A stretch of DNA of 64,000 nt from Symbiobacteriaceae bacterium (GCA_029239785.1 JARBUG010000008.1:27505-91504), one strand, 5' to 3'; shown: positions 8,763 to 18,448, numbered from the stretch's first letter. Made by a program: numbers and translations. Notes: generated by a model from the sequence alone, not told the origin.

Positions 8763-9489
8763 GATTGCGCACCCCTTCACACAGCAGCGTGGCCAGATGC
8801 ATCGTCTTCATCGGCAGCTTCTCCCGCTCGGCCCGGCCGCCCATGTGCATCAGGCAGCCGCCGTCGCAGCTGACAATAATGTCAGCCTTGGTGCTGGCGT
8901 AAATCCCGAGCCGCTCGTCGGCCATCGCAGTGCTGATTTCGGGCATCTTCACGGAGAAGGCGCCGCCAAAACCGCAGCACAGGTCATAACGGGGGTTATC
9001 CACAAGCACGAGATCCTTCACGTTCCGGAGCAGCTCCAGCGGCTCCTCCTTCACGCCCAACTCCCGCTGCATGTGGCAGTTGTTGTGGAAAACGACGGTC
9101 GCCGGGAAGCGGGCGCCCACGTCCTTCACCTTCAGCACCTTGACCATAAACTCGCTGAACTCATAGGTCTTATCGGCCACGGCGCAGGCCCGCTTAAACA
9201 TCTCCTTGTCGTCCTTGAACATCTGCGGATAGAAGTACCGCACATGCCCGGCGCAGGAGCCCGAGGGCATCACCACATACTCGCTCTGCTCAAACGTCTC
9301 GATGTAGGCACGGGCGTAGGCCTTCGCCTCATCTTCCAAACCGGTGTTCCAGGCCGGCTGGCCGCAGCAGGTCTGGTTCGGGGGGAAATCGACGTCACAG
9401 CCGTAACGCCGGAGCAGGTGTACAACCGCCTCGCCCACTTCCGGGTAGAAGTGGTCAGCCAGGCAGGTGATAAAAAGAGAAACTTTCAA
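8752..9489 (-). CDS. lutA: Lactate utilization protein A (cysteine-rich Fe-S protein)
   Basis: A protein of about 245 residues made of two cysteine-rich (CCG) domains, as in heterodisulfide reductase subunit B and LutA. The motifs CCGQPAWNTG and CCGFGGAFSVK are the two CCG signatures, and SLFITCLADHFYPEVGEA is the conserved LutA start. The TTG at 9489 fits the family N-terminus and has AAGGTGG eight bases upstream; GTG codons at 9501 and 9498 are alternatives without usable ribosome sites. It is the first gene of lutABC, directly downstream of a palindromic operator. Confidence 0.9.
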   Translation of the reverse strand: MKVSLFITCLADHFYPEVGEAVVHLLRRYGCDVDFPPNQTCCGQPAWNTGLEDEAKAYARAYIETFEQSEYVVMPSGSCAGHVRYFYPQMFKDDKEMFKRACAVADKTYEFSEFMVKVLKVKDVGARFPATVVFHNNCHMQRELGVKEEPLELLRNVKDLVLVDNPRYDLCCGFGGAFSVKMPEISTAMADERLGIYASTKADIIVSCDGGCLMHMGGRAEREKLPMKTMHLATLLCEGVRNHGR

Positions 9490-9520
9490 CCCCTGCACCA
9501 CCTTGTGAGTTACTTCGGTC

Positions 9521-9537
9521 TGGTGGTCAGACCACCA
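9521..9537. promoter_or_regulatory. Palindromic operator upstream of lutABC
   Basis: TGGTGGTC-A-GACCACCA is a perfect 17-bp palindrome with one central base, 30-50 bp upstream of lutA. FadR-subfamily GntR regulators typically bind TGGT-N3-ACCA half sites, and a gene for such a regulator lies 3 kb upstream in the same cluster. A near-identical palindrome lies upstream of the lactate permease. Confidence 0.75.
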
Positions 9538-9597
9538 CAGTGACGGACGTGCCCGGAAGAAGCGGTTGCGGGCCGCCTCCCCCGAGCCAAAAGCAAC

Positions 9598-9606
9598 TTA
9601 TCCACA
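9598..9606 (+). other. Isolated DnaA-box sequence TTATCCACA
   Basis: A perfect consensus DnaA box in the short gap between glcF and lutA. Single boxes occur by chance in genomes of this size; no cluster surrounds it. Confidence 0.3.
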
Positions 9607-9613
9607 GTCGTAG

Positions 9614-10939
9614 CTATTTCTTCTGCGACTTTGCTGCGTCCATCGACTCCCGGAGCACGGTGGCGATATGCACCACACGCACGCCTTCCTTATCCATACC
9701 GGACCGCATCAGGCTGGCCCGCATATGCAACTGGCACGGCGGATTGGTCACAACCAACTCCTGCGCGCCCGTGGCTTTTACCCGTCCCGCCTTATCCTTG
9801 CCAATGGCGTTCGCCGTCTCCGGCTGCGTGATGTTATACACGCCACCGGCGCCGCAGCAAGAATCAGCGTTGCCAATCTCCACAAACTCCAGCGCCGGTA
9901 CCCGGGCCAGCATCTTCCGGGGCTCGCTCACCAACTTCTGCACGTTCCGCATATGGCAGGAATCCTGCAGGGTGACCCGGCCCGGGCGCGGCCCCATGGG
10001 AATCGGGGGGAGTGCCAGCAGAATCTCGCTAATGTCCCGGCAGCTCGCCGAGAACTTTGCCGCCCGCTGGGCCCACTCGGGGTCTCGCGCCAGCCAGAGC
10101 TTGTACTCCTTGAGCGCAGCGCCGCAGCCGCCGGCCGCGTTCACCACATAGTCAATCTGGCACTTCTCAAACGCAGCAATGTTTCGCTTCGCTTGATCAT
10201 GCGACGTGCCCTCTTCGCCCGTATGCGTGTGGACGGCGCCGCAGCAGCCCTGCCCGGGCACAATCAGCACCTCACAGCCGGCATTCTGCAGCAGGGCGAT
10301 CGCATCCCGGTTTTCCTTCCAGAACGTAATCTCCTGAATGCAGCCGGTGAAGAAGCCAACCTTGGCCCGCTGTTCCCCAATGGCCGGGAATACGTGGCCC
10401 GAGCCGCCTCCCATAAACCGCTTGATCGGGCTGGGCACCTTGGGCATGGCCGCTTCCATCTCGGCGACGGCCTTGCCCGCCACCGCCTTGACCAACCCGG
10501 TCCGGCGGGCCAGCCACGAAAGGCCGGTCACCTGCCAGAACCAGAGGCCGAAGGCGCCGAGCTTGATGCCGCCCGGGGTGCCAAGCACCCACTTCAGGCC
10601 GACCTTGCGCACCAGCTTCTCCAGCGTACCCTGATGCTTGTGCTCAACGATCGTCGCCCGTGCTGCTTCAAGAATCGTGCCGTAGTGAACACCGGCGGGG
10701 CAGGCCACTTCGCAGGCCCGGCAGCCAATGCACTGGTCCAGCGGTCCGGTAATCTGATCCAGGGTCAGGTGGCCCTCGGCCACCGCCCGGGCCAGCGCAA
10801 TCCGGCCACGCGGGCTCTTCGGCTCATGCAGGCTCAGTTTGTACGTTGGGCAAGCCTGCAGGCAGAAGCCGCAGCGCATGCAGTTAATGATCTCTTCGTG
10901 TTTGAGCGATTCCTTCAGCTCGGCCAGGGTGGCGGTCAT
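9614..10939 (-). CDS. GlcF-like Fe-S subunit of glycolate/lactate oxidase
   Basis: A 441-residue iron-sulfur protein. The N-terminus has two ferredoxin motifs (CMRCGFCLQACPTYK and CIGCRACEVACPAG) and the rest has two CCG-type cysteine-rich domains (VPGQGCCGAVHTHTG and SCCGAGGVYNI). It is the electron-transfer partner of the FAD subunit encoded immediately upstream, with which it overlaps by 4 bp. In this cluster the likely substrate is lactate (GlcDF-type D-lactate dehydrogenase) rather than glycolate, but that is inferred from context. Confidence 0.9.
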   Translation of the reverse strand: MTATLAELKESLKHEEIINCMRCGFCLQACPTYKLSLHEPKSPRGRIALARAVAEGHLTLDQITGPLDQCIGCRACEVACPAGVHYGTILEAARATIVEHKHQGTLEKLVRKVGLKWVLGTPGGIKLGAFGLWFWQVTGLSWLARRTGLVKAVAGKAVAEMEAAMPKVPSPIKRFMGGGSGHVFPAIGEQRAKVGFFTGCIQEITFWKENRDAIALLQNAGCEVLIVPGQGCCGAVHTHTGEEGTSHDQAKRNIAAFEKCQIDYVVNAAGGCGAALKEYKLWLARDPEWAQRAAKFSASCRDISEILLALPPIPMGPRPGRVTLQDSCHMRNVQKLVSEPRKMLARVPALEFVEIGNADSCCGAGGVYNITQPETANAIGKDKAGRVKATGAQELVVTNPPCQLHMRASLMRSGMDKEGVRVVHIATVLRESMDAAKSQKK

Positions 10940-12351
10940 CCCTGCCTCACCACCAGTCGCTTGCGCGTGGCCTTGGGCAGCACCTTGCCGGGGTTCAGAA
11001 TGTTGGCCGGGTCAAACGCCGCCTTGATCCCCCGCGAGACTGCCACACCGGCCTCGCCAATCTTCCACTCCAGGTAATCCTGCTTGGAAATGCCCACACC
11101 GTGCTCGCCGGTAATCGTGCCGCCCAACGACAGTGCCTTGTCAAAGATCTCGGCGAAAGCATGCTCCACCCGTTCGATCTCCTCATGGTCACGCTCGTCG
11201 CAGGGGCAGGTCGGGTGCAGGTTGCCGTCGCCGGCATGACCGAAGGTGCAGATCGTCAGGTTGTACTTCTTGGCCGTAGCATTAATGAAGCGAATCATCT
11301 CGGCCAGGTTGGAGCGGGGCACCGTGGCATCTTCCAGCACGCAGGTCGGGCGGAGGCGGGCCAGGGCCGGCAGCGCAAAGCGCCGGGCTTCGGCCAGCTT
11401 GGTCCCTTCCTCAACCGTGGCGGCCACGCTCACGGCACGGGCGCCCTCTTCCCGGCAAATCTTGCCGGCCAGTTCGATGTCGGAATCCACAACGGCCCGG
11501 GCGCCATCCTGCTCAATCAGCAGCACGGCGGCGGCATCGGTGGGCAGGCCGACATGGGCAAAATCCTCAACCGCCTTGATCGTCCCCTGGTCCATAATCT
11601 CAAGGGTGCAGGGGATAATCCGGCTCTCAATAATCCGGGCGACGGCCCGGGCGGCATCCTCCAGCGCGTTGAAAACCGCCAGGGCAGCCCGTTTCGTCTC
11701 CGGCTTCGGAATCAGCTTCACGGTCACTTCGGTAATCACGGCCAGCGTGCCCTCAGAGCCCACCAGCAGGCGGGTCAGGTCGTAGCCCGCCACGTCCTTG
11801 GCGTTCTTGCCGCCCGTGCGCAGCACTGCGCCGTTGGGCAGAACCGCCTCCAGGCCCATCACATAGTCACGGGTCACGCCGTACTTCAGGCCGCGCAGGC
11901 CGCCGGCATTCTCCGCCACGTTGCCGCCCATCGTCGAAATGACCTGCGAGCCGGGGTCGGGGGGATAGAACAAACCCCGGGCGTCGGCCTCCCGCGCAAG
12001 CTGCGCAGTGGTCACTCCCGGTTCCACAGTCGCCGTCAGGTTGGCGGCGTCGATTTCGATAATTTGGTTCATGCGGTTCATGTTCAGCATAATGCCGGCG
12101 TTAATGGCAATCGTCCCACCCGAAAGGTTGGACGCAGCACCCCGCGGAATCACTGGCACGCCTTGTGCGGTGGCCAGTTCCAGAATCGCTTTCACTTCCG
12201 CCGTCGAACCCGGAAACACGACTACGGTGGGGAGACTGCGGAGCAGGGGCGTTGCATCCACCGCGTACGCAGCGAGGTCAGCGGGAGAATGCAGTACATG
12301 CTGCTCCCCGACGATGCCCTGCAGCGCCTGAATCAGCGCGGCGTCACCCAT
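10936..12351 (-). CDS. GlcD/D-lactate dehydrogenase-type FAD-binding oxidase
   Basis: A 471-residue flavoprotein of the FAD-linked oxidase (vanillyl-alcohol oxidase) family. The FAD-binding segment VPVIPRGAASNLSGGTIAI and the PPDPGS...STMGGNVAENAGGLRGLKYG region are characteristic of GlcD. The C-terminal substrate domain contains CTFGHAGDGNLHPT, GTITGEHGVG and a closing AAFDPANILNPGKV. It oxidises an alpha-hydroxy acid, most likely D-lactate, and passes electrons to the GlcF-like subunit. The gene starts 12 bp after the regulator gene, so the three are one operon. Confidence 0.92.
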   Translation of the reverse strand: MGDAALIQALQGIVGEQHVLHSPADLAAYAVDATPLLRSLPTVVVFPGSTAEVKAILELATAQGVPVIPRGAASNLSGGTIAINAGIMLNMNRMNQIIEIDAANLTATVEPGVTTAQLAREADARGLFYPPDPGSQVISTMGGNVAENAGGLRGLKYGVTRDYVMGLEAVLPNGAVLRTGGKNAKDVAGYDLTRLLVGSEGTLAVITEVTVKLIPKPETKRAALAVFNALEDAARAVARIIESRIIPCTLEIMDQGTIKAVEDFAHVGLPTDAAAVLLIEQDGARAVVDSDIELAGKICREEGARAVSVAATVEEGTKLAEARRFALPALARLRPTCVLEDATVPRSNLAEMIRFINATAKKYNLTICTFGHAGDGNLHPTCPCDERDHEEIERVEHAFAEIFDKALSLGGTITGEHGVGISKQDYLEWKIGEAGVAVSRGIKAAFDPANILNPGKVLPKATRKRLVVRQG

Positions 12352-12363
12352 GTCAGGTCACCT

Positions 12364-13098
12364 CTATTGCTTATTTGATGAGGCCGGAGTCGCCCCGTAG
12401 AGCGTCCGCCTCACACGCTCGATGTGAGACCGCATGCGGTTGTGGGCCAGATCCGGCATCTGGGCGCGAATGGCGTCCAGAATGCCCTGGTGCTCGCTCA
12501 GAAGGAGCTTGTCCATCTCAGGAATGCGGAGCAGCTGCGTGCGATACCGGTGGAGCATCTCCTGCATGCTGTCACTCAGCGTCCGCATGATCTGGAGCAA
12601 AACCCCGTTGCCGGATGCCGACGCGACCGCATGGTGGAAATCCCAGTCGGCTTGCGCACCATGATTGCCCGTCTGCAGATCGATCTCCATCTGCGCCAGC
12701 GCTGCTTCCATGGCGGTCAGGTCTTCCTGCTCCCGGCGCTGGGCAGCCAGGTATGCCGCCTCGGCCTCAAGGGCTGCACGAATCTCAAGCATCTCGAGGC
12801 CAATCGCCTCGTCGCGTTCCATGGCCACAAGCAGCGCCATCGGGGTAATCAGCGCCTCCTCCGTCACACTGCGGACAAAGGTGCCCTCCCCCGGGCGTAT
12901 TTCCACGAGACCCATCAAACCCAGAGCCGACAGGGCTTCCCGCACTGCCGCCCGGCTCACGCCGAACTCTTCGGCGAGCTGGCGCTCGGGCGGCAGGCGG
13001 TCACCCGGATTCAGGGAGCCGTCACGAATCATGCGTGAAATCTGATCGACAATCTGCTGGTAGATGCGCTGGTTAGCGATTCGCTCGAACCGGCCCAC
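12364..13098 (-). CDS. GntR/FadR-family regulator of lactate genes
   Basis: A 244-residue regulator with an N-terminal winged helix-turn-helix (LAEEFGVSRAAVREALSAL, then GLVEIRPGEGTFVRS) and a C-terminal all-helical FCD ligand-binding domain, as in LldR, PdhR and LutR. The GTG start at 13098 is preceded by GGAGGAG. It lies between the lactate permease and the glcDF pair. The two palindromes at 9521 and 14967 have the form bound by this subfamily, so it is the likely lactate-responsive repressor; binding itself is inferred. Confidence 0.88.
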   Translation of the reverse strand: MGRFERIANQRIYQQIVDQISRMIRDGSLNPGDRLPPERQLAEEFGVSRAAVREALSALGLMGLVEIRPGEGTFVRSVTEEALITPMALLVAMERDEAIGLEMLEIRAALEAEAAYLAAQRREQEDLTAMEAALAQMEIDLQTGNHGAQADWDFHHAVASASGNGVLLQIMRTLSDSMQEMLHRYRTQLLRIPEMDKLLLSEHQGILDAIRAQMPDLAHNRMRSHIERVRRTLYGATPASSNKQ

Positions 13099-13180
13099 GT
13101 CGGACTCCTCCAGTCATGAGGACCAAGCCGTATTGCGTTTGCGTCCTTAAGCTACATCTACCAGTATACTTCATATCAAG

Positions 13181-14896
13181 CTATTTCGTGATGGCAGGAA
13201 TCATCCACGGGAAGACATAGGCCTGAAGCATAACGAGAATGCCCATCAGAGCGGCCAACAGCAGGGAGTGCGGCAGCACGCCACGGAAGATCGGGCCGGC
13301 AGCGAGCTTGCCTTCGTTCTTATCCTCGTAGCAGGCAGCGGTCGCAACGACGATGGACTGGGCGTCGATCATCTTGCCCATAACGCCGCCGGTGGAGTTG
13401 GCGGTGCAGATCAGGACGGGCGAGAGGCCTAGCTGTTCGGCCGTGATCTTCTGCATGCCGCCGAACATCACGTTGGCGGAGGTGTCCGAACCGGTCAGGG
13501 CGACGCCCAGCCAGCCCAGCATGGCGGCGAAGAACGGGTAGAACCAGCCGGTCTTGGTGAAAGCGAGGCCGAGAACGGCGTCCATGCCGGAGTACTTCGT
13601 CACATAGCCCATGCCGAGCACCAGGCCGATGGTCAGCAGCGGCAGGCGGAGGCGGACGGCGGTCCGCTTGATCACCTGGACCCACTGGGCGCCGCTCATG
13701 CCGATGATCAGGCCGGAGATAAGGGCCGAGATCAGAATGCCGGTGCCAGGAGCGGAGAGCCAGTTGATGCTGTAAACAGCCGAGTCAAGCGTCTGCTTAG
13801 CCACGACTGGCGCCGTGCGGAAGACGAGGCCCTGTACGAACGGCACATTCCACTTGATCAGGGCGCCGGGCAGGCTATTGAGCCAGTTCTTGACGTCGGG
13901 ATAGCCCCACAGGAAGACAAAGACCGTCAGCAGAGCCCAGGGCATCCAGGCCTTGATCACCTGGCCAGTGGTGTAGGAAGCGGCGCCGGCAATCTTCGCC
14001 TTCGGGGCGGCCTTGACGTCGGCGGAGTAAGCCTGCTTGGGCTGCCAGAACCGGGAGAAGATCGCAACCGCCGCCATGGAGACCAGGCCGCCGAGGATGT
14101 CGACAAGCATGTGGCCCATGTAGTTGCCAACGGCGAACTGGGTGATGGCGAAAGATCCGCCGGAGACGAGCAGGGCGGGCCATACGTTCCAAACGTCAGA
14201 CCACTTGCCGCCGTCCATCTTCACCTGAGCGGCGACCATCCAAACGGGGACGATCAGGGAGAAGAAGGGCAGCTGGCGGGCGGCCATCTGGGAGATGGTG
14301 AAGGCCGGAATGCCGGTAACACCTTCCAGCGCGGTGACCGGGGTGCCCAGGGCGCCGAAGGCGACGGGGGCGGTGTTGGCGATCAGGCAGAGAATAGCGG
14401 CCTGCAGGGGCTTGAAGCCGAGGCCGACCATCAGGGCGCCGGAGATGGCGACCGGGGTGCCGAAGCCGGCGGCACCTTCGACGAAGGCGCCGAACGAGAA
14501 AGCGATCAGGATCGCCTGGATGCGCTTGTCGGAAGACATCGAGGCGACGGAGTCCTTCACGATCTCAAACTGACCGGTGACCAGGGTCACGGTGTACAGG
14601 AACATCGCAGCGATCACAATCCAGCCGATCGGGAACATGCCGTAGAGCACACCGTAGAGGTAGGACATACCAGCGGTCTGCACGGGCATCTTGAAAACGA
14701 AAACGGCGGCCAGGAGCGAGACGATACCGGCGATGAGTGCGGCCTTGTGAGCCTCGATACCCTTGTGAAGCGAACCCTGATTCGACTTGGACGGATGAAG
14801 AGCGAGGAAATAAAGCAGGGTCACGACCGGGAGCGCAGCGACGAGGGTGGACAGGAAAGCGTTGCCTAGGGGATTGTAGTTCTGCAGGTACTGCAT
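13181..14896 (-). CDS. lctP: L-lactate permease (LctP family)
   Basis: A polytopic membrane protein of about 571 residues with a dozen or more hydrophobic segments, the family length. Signature stretches are GAFVEGAAGFGTPVAISGAL and, near the C-terminus, LTGSDTSANVMFGGMQKITAE and ANSTGGVMGKMIDAQSIVVA, all diagnostic of lactate permeases. It takes up lactate with protons for oxidation by the neighbouring GlcDF and LutABC systems. The ATG at 14896 has a perfect AAAGGAGG ribosome site; a 19-residue upstream extension is rejected. A palindromic operator lies about 70 bp upstream. Confidence 0.94.
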   Translation of the reverse strand: MQYLQNYNPLGNAFLSTLVAALPVVTLLYFLALHPSKSNQGSLHKGIEAHKAALIAGIVSLLAAVFVFKMPVQTAGMSYLYGVLYGMFPIGWIVIAAMFLYTVTLVTGQFEIVKDSVASMSSDKRIQAILIAFSFGAFVEGAAGFGTPVAISGALMVGLGFKPLQAAILCLIANTAPVAFGALGTPVTALEGVTGIPAFTISQMAARQLPFFSLIVPVWMVAAQVKMDGGKWSDVWNVWPALLVSGGSFAITQFAVGNYMGHMLVDILGGLVSMAAVAIFSRFWQPKQAYSADVKAAPKAKIAGAASYTTGQVIKAWMPWALLTVFVFLWGYPDVKNWLNSLPGALIKWNVPFVQGLVFRTAPVVAKQTLDSAVYSINWLSAPGTGILISALISGLIIGMSGAQWVQVIKRTAVRLRLPLLTIGLVLGMGYVTKYSGMDAVLGLAFTKTGWFYPFFAAMLGWLGVALTGSDTSANVMFGGMQKITAEQLGLSPVLICTANSTGGVMGKMIDAQSIVVATAACYEDKNEGKLAAGPIFRGVLPHSLLLAALMGILVMLQAYVFPWMIPAITK

Positions 14897-14966
14897 CCGA
14901 TTGCCTCCTTTAGCGGGGTTTGGTGGCAAACCGGGTCCGGACCCTATCGACATGTCAGGTGGTCAT

Positions 14967-14979
14967 GTGGTCTGACCAC
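14967..14979. promoter_or_regulatory. Palindromic operator upstream of lactate permease
   Basis: GTGGTC-T-GACCAC is a perfect 13-bp palindrome, sharing its core with the 9521 site (centre base T here, A there). It lies 71-83 bp upstream of the lctP start codon and is the expected binding site of the FadR-type regulator at 12364. Confidence 0.72.
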
Positions 14980-15131
14980 TTGGCCAATAGAATATGACAG
15001 GCCGTCGTGAATTCCTTTCGTCGCATTTCAAAACGCAGACACATTGAGCACAAGTGTCTATTTGAGAATGTTATCTCTTTCACAAAGTTCATATGGTGAC
15101 AATTTACGCGGCCCGTGGGGCAGTAGTAGAG

Positions 15132-15173
15132 AAGGCCGATTGGCGCCTACAGACAGGCTATCCAATCGGCCTT
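15132..15173 (-). terminator. Long hairpin, probable terminator of the mannosidase gene
   Basis: AAGGCCGATTGG pairs with CCAATCGGCCTT (12 bp), and the intervening sequence contains an inner GCCT/AGGC stem, giving an extended hairpin about 135 bp past the mannosidase stop. On the minus strand it is followed by CTCTACTACTG, so there is no strong T run. The rest of the gap 14980-15307 shows no convincing gene. Confidence 0.5.
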
Positions 15174-15307
15174 GATGATTGATGTTTCCTATACCCTATC
15201 TGTCGGTGTTTCGCGCCGCCTTGATATGGTATGCGTGGGTAGTTATGGGGATTCGCTCTCATTCGCCCGCACGACCCTGTTCTCCCCCTACCGACCGGGC
15301 TTCTGGA

Positions 15308-18300
15308 TCACCCGAACTGCACGACCAAGGTCCGAATGGCGTAGGGCGCCACGTCAATGATCACCCGGCGCCCCGTGAACGGGACTTCCTGCGGCGCTTG
15401 TTCCAATAGGTTTGTCGCGTGCACGGCCTTGATCGGCCTTCCGAAAAGCAACTCAACCGGTCCACGCCGGTTTCCAAACTCGTAGACCCGCACGACGATT
15501 CCTTCGCCCGACTCAGCCCGTTTGACGGTCTCGATCATGACGTTCGGTGCCTCGCAGGAGACCAGGCCGAAAGCGGCGGGCAGTTTTCCGCTGTGCGCCG
15601 GCGCCACCACCGCCGTCAGCGGGTTGTTGAGCCGATAGCCCTGCGCCACGGTCCCGCCCCGGAACCAGTCCTCCGCGTGCGGGAACAGGCTGTAGGTAAA
15701 CCTGTGCTCGCCCCGGTCGGCGGTCGCGTCGGGCCAAATCGCCGACTTGATCAGCGTCAGGCGGAGCACGTTGTCGTGAATGTCGTACCCGTACTTGCAG
15801 TCGTTCAGCAGGCTGACACCGTACCCGCCTTCTGACAGGTCGGCCCACTTGTGGCCCACGCTCTCAAAGCGGGCCCAGTCCCAGGAGGTGTTCTGGTGGG
15901 TCGGGCGCTCCACGTTGCCAAACTGGATTTCGTAGGTGGCCCGGGTACTGTGGACCTGCACGGGGAAGGCCGCCTTCAGCAGCACCTGTGACTGCTGCCA
16001 GTCGACACGGGTGTCAAAGTCGATGCGCGGGGTGCGGGCATACACGGTCATCCGCTGGGTGATGGTGGAATCTTCAAAGCGCCATACAAGCTTCAAAATG
16101 CCTTGCTCCGGCCCTTCCTCCTCCACGGTCGCTTCCACCAGGTCGGTGACTTCGCGGCATTTCTGGGTGTAGTAAATGTCGATGTCCCAGGCGTCGTAGT
16201 TCATGGGCTTGTCTTCGAAAGCCTGGAGCACGTTGGCCGCCCGGCCCTGGGCAAGCACCTCCCGCTGCTGCACCTTGTCGTACAGCCGGGTCATCTGGCC
16301 CTGTTCGTTCAGCTCGATGCGGAAGTGGGGCGTCTCCACCAGTCCGGGCGTGACTGTGAGCCGGCGGCTGCGGGCCTCCGGGCGCCCGCCCCGGGGCGCC
16401 GCCACCGGCCGCAGCGGGAAGGCCCGGTAGCCGTTCGCCGGCACATCCACCGCATAGACCAGCTTTCCCTGCACCGGCAGCGGCACACCCTCCTCATCCA
16501 CCGGCACCGTTCCGGCGGGCAGTTCGACCTCCACCAGGTCGCTCCGGGAAAAGCCCGTCGGGTTAAAGACCACCACAGACTCCTCCGCCAGGTCCATCGC
16601 CGCGACCAGCGCTGCCTGGGCCTCTCCAAGCACCCCGCCACCCAACGCATGCGCCGCCTGGTACTCGACCGTGCTGTCCTGATACACCTCCCGAATCGAA
16701 GAACCGGGAATGATATCATGGAACTGATTGCGGAGCACAATCTCCCACGCCTCATCCAGCCGCTCCCGCGGGTACTCCTCTCCTGTCAGCACTCCTGCCA
16801 GCGCCCCGTAGAGTTCGGCATTATGCAGCAGGAACTCGAGCTTCCGGTTGTGCCGCTTCTGCTGCGCCTGCGACGTGTATGTCCCCCGGTGATACTCCAG
16901 GTACAATTCGCCATTCCACACCGGCAGCCGGGGGTCGGTCCAGACCCGCTCTTCCAGGCGGGCAAAGTACTCATCCACCCGCCCGATGCGCACGTGGGGA
17001 ATGCCCGGCATATCGGCCAGCCGGCGGGCGAATTCCATGTTCTCGCGGGTCGGCCCGCCGCCCCCGTCACCCCACCCGAACGATGACAGCGGTTCGTTGT
17101 TAATCTCCTTCTGTTGATAAAGGTCCCAGGCGCCCTTCACCACATCGGGCAGCACCTCGGCGTTATAGGTGTAGTTCCAGGAATCGGGCGCCCGGTTCGG
17201 CACCGGCGCGGTAATGAAGTGCGTCAGCACTTCCGTCCCATCAATGCCGCGCCACCGGAACGTGTCAAACGGGAAGCGGTTGAACTGATTCCACGAGATC
17301 TTCGTCGTCATGAAATACTTCAGCCCAACACCCTTGATAATCTGCGGCAGCGCCCAGGCGTACCCGAACACGTCGGGCAGCCACAAAACCACGTTATCCA
17401 CACCCAGTTCCTCTCGGAAGAACCGCATGCCATACAGGAACTGCCGAATCAGCGACTCGCCACCCGACAAGTTGCAGTCCGCTTCCACCCACATGCCGCC
17501 GTCGGCCTCCCAGCGGCCCTCGGCGACGCGGCGCTTCACCTGCTCCCAAATTTCGGGCTGCGTTTGCTTGATGTACTTATAAAGCTGTGGCTGCGACTGA
17601 ATCCACTTGAACTCCGGATACTGCTCCATCAGCCGCAGGGCCGACGACCAGGAGCGGGCCGTCTTCAGTTTGATGTTGTCCAATGTCCACAGCCAGGCCA
17701 CATCCAGGTGCGTATGGCCAATATGGTTCACAATCGGTTTCAGCGCATCAATGCGCTGAAGGCGTTCAAACCCTTGCTGCATAACAGCCCGGGCGCCCCG
17801 GACCGACGCGTAGAACGCCTCCGACCCGGGATGCGTCCAGTCCAAATCGGCCATCACCGCCTCGGACAGCTTGAGGAGTTCAACCCTCGCCACCGAGTTG
17901 GCGTCTAGTTCCTTGAGCGTCCGACCAATCGCGTCGAAGTCGTACGCCAGCGCATCGGTCTCGTCGTCGAACTGGATCAGCTCCGGGTCCTGCCAGAGCA
18001 GGTTCTCGTACTGCCGCCAGCCCGACCAGGCCTGAATCGCAATGGCGATCACCCGGCCAGTCTCGCACAGGTCAGCCGGGAGGAAGATCACCCGGTGGTT
18101 CCGATCCAGCCCGTGGTGCGGACGCCCATCTATGTACAGCAGCGACTCGGGCATGTCGTTGTGCCCACCGTTGGCAATGTGGCTGCCGAAGCGCAAGGCG
18201 AGCCGCCTGCCACCCAGGTGCCCGGGAATGGTCACCTGCGCCCGGTACCAGGTAATCATGTTCGGGCGCCCCGCGATGCGGTCATATGGCCGCACCATCG

Positions 18301-18448
18301 GCCAGCCCGTATCATCCAGGGCCGGCGCAAAGGCGCCCGGAAGGTCGCCCTCGTGGTACCGGAACGGCCCTACCGGCACTGCCAGCCGGGCCACCCAACG
18401 CCTGAGCTCATCCCGACGGCCCATCAGCTTCTCTTCCGTCCAGAACAT
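15308..18448 (-). CDS. Alpha-mannosidase, glycoside hydrolase family 38
   Basis: A 1046-residue cytosolic enzyme (no signal peptide) that removes alpha-linked mannose from oligosaccharides. The GH38 catalytic domain begins around residue 240 with HIGHTHLDVAWLWT, whose His and Asp bind zinc. WLPDVFGYAWALPQI contains the expected nucleophile Asp359. The long beta-rich C-terminal half (RLYDKVQQREVLAQG, PRIDFDTRVDWQQSQVLLKA) is typical of bacterial and fungal-type class II mannosidases. The ATG at 18448 has AGAGGAAT upstream. It stands alone with no sugar transporter beside it. Confidence 0.93.
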   Translation of the reverse strand: MFWTEEKLMGRRDELRRWVARLAVPVGPFRYHEGDLPGAFAPALDDTGWPMVRPYDRIAGRPNMITWYRAQVTIPGHLGGRRLALRFGSHIANGGHNDMPESLLYIDGRPHHGLDRNHRVIFLPADLCETGRVIAIAIQAWSGWRQYENLLWQDPELIQFDDETDALAYDFDAIGRTLKELDANSVARVELLKLSEAVMADLDWTHPGSEAFYASVRGARAVMQQGFERLQRIDALKPIVNHIGHTHLDVAWLWTLDNIKLKTARSWSSALRLMEQYPEFKWIQSQPQLYKYIKQTQPEIWEQVKRRVAEGRWEADGGMWVEADCNLSGGESLIRQFLYGMRFFREELGVDNVVLWLPDVFGYAWALPQIIKGVGLKYFMTTKISWNQFNRFPFDTFRWRGIDGTEVLTHFITAPVPNRAPDSWNYTYNAEVLPDVVKGAWDLYQQKEINNEPLSSFGWGDGGGGPTRENMEFARRLADMPGIPHVRIGRVDEYFARLEERVWTDPRLPVWNGELYLEYHRGTYTSQAQQKRHNRKLEFLLHNAELYGALAGVLTGEEYPRERLDEAWEIVLRNQFHDIIPGSSIREVYQDSTVEYQAAHALGGGVLGEAQAALVAAMDLAEESVVVFNPTGFSRSDLVEVELPAGTVPVDEEGVPLPVQGKLVYAVDVPANGYRAFPLRPVAAPRGGRPEARSRRLTVTPGLVETPHFRIELNEQGQMTRLYDKVQQREVLAQGRAANVLQAFEDKPMNYDAWDIDIYYTQKCREVTDLVEATVEEEGPEQGILKLVWRFEDSTITQRMTVYARTPRIDFDTRVDWQQSQVLLKAAFPVQVHSTRATYEIQFGNVERPTHQNTSWDWARFESVGHKWADLSEGGYGVSLLNDCKYGYDIHDNVLRLTLIKSAIWPDATADRGEHRFTYSLFPHAEDWFRGGTVAQGYRLNNPLTAVVAPAHSGKLPAAFGLVSCEAPNVMIETVKRAESGEGIVVRVYEFGNRRGPVELLFGRPIKAVHATNLLEQAPQEVPFTGRRVIIDVAPYAIRTLVVQFG

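Noticed and set aside
7332..8873. Long open frame of about 513 codons on the plus strand
   Set aside because: It is antisense to lutB, which has clear Fe-S motifs. Long antisense frames are expected in high-GC DNA and the translation is low-complexity Arg/His/Pro-rich.
15172..15360. Small plus-strand gene in the lctP-mannosidase gap
   Set aside because: It has no convincing ribosome site and overlaps the mannosidase end antisense.
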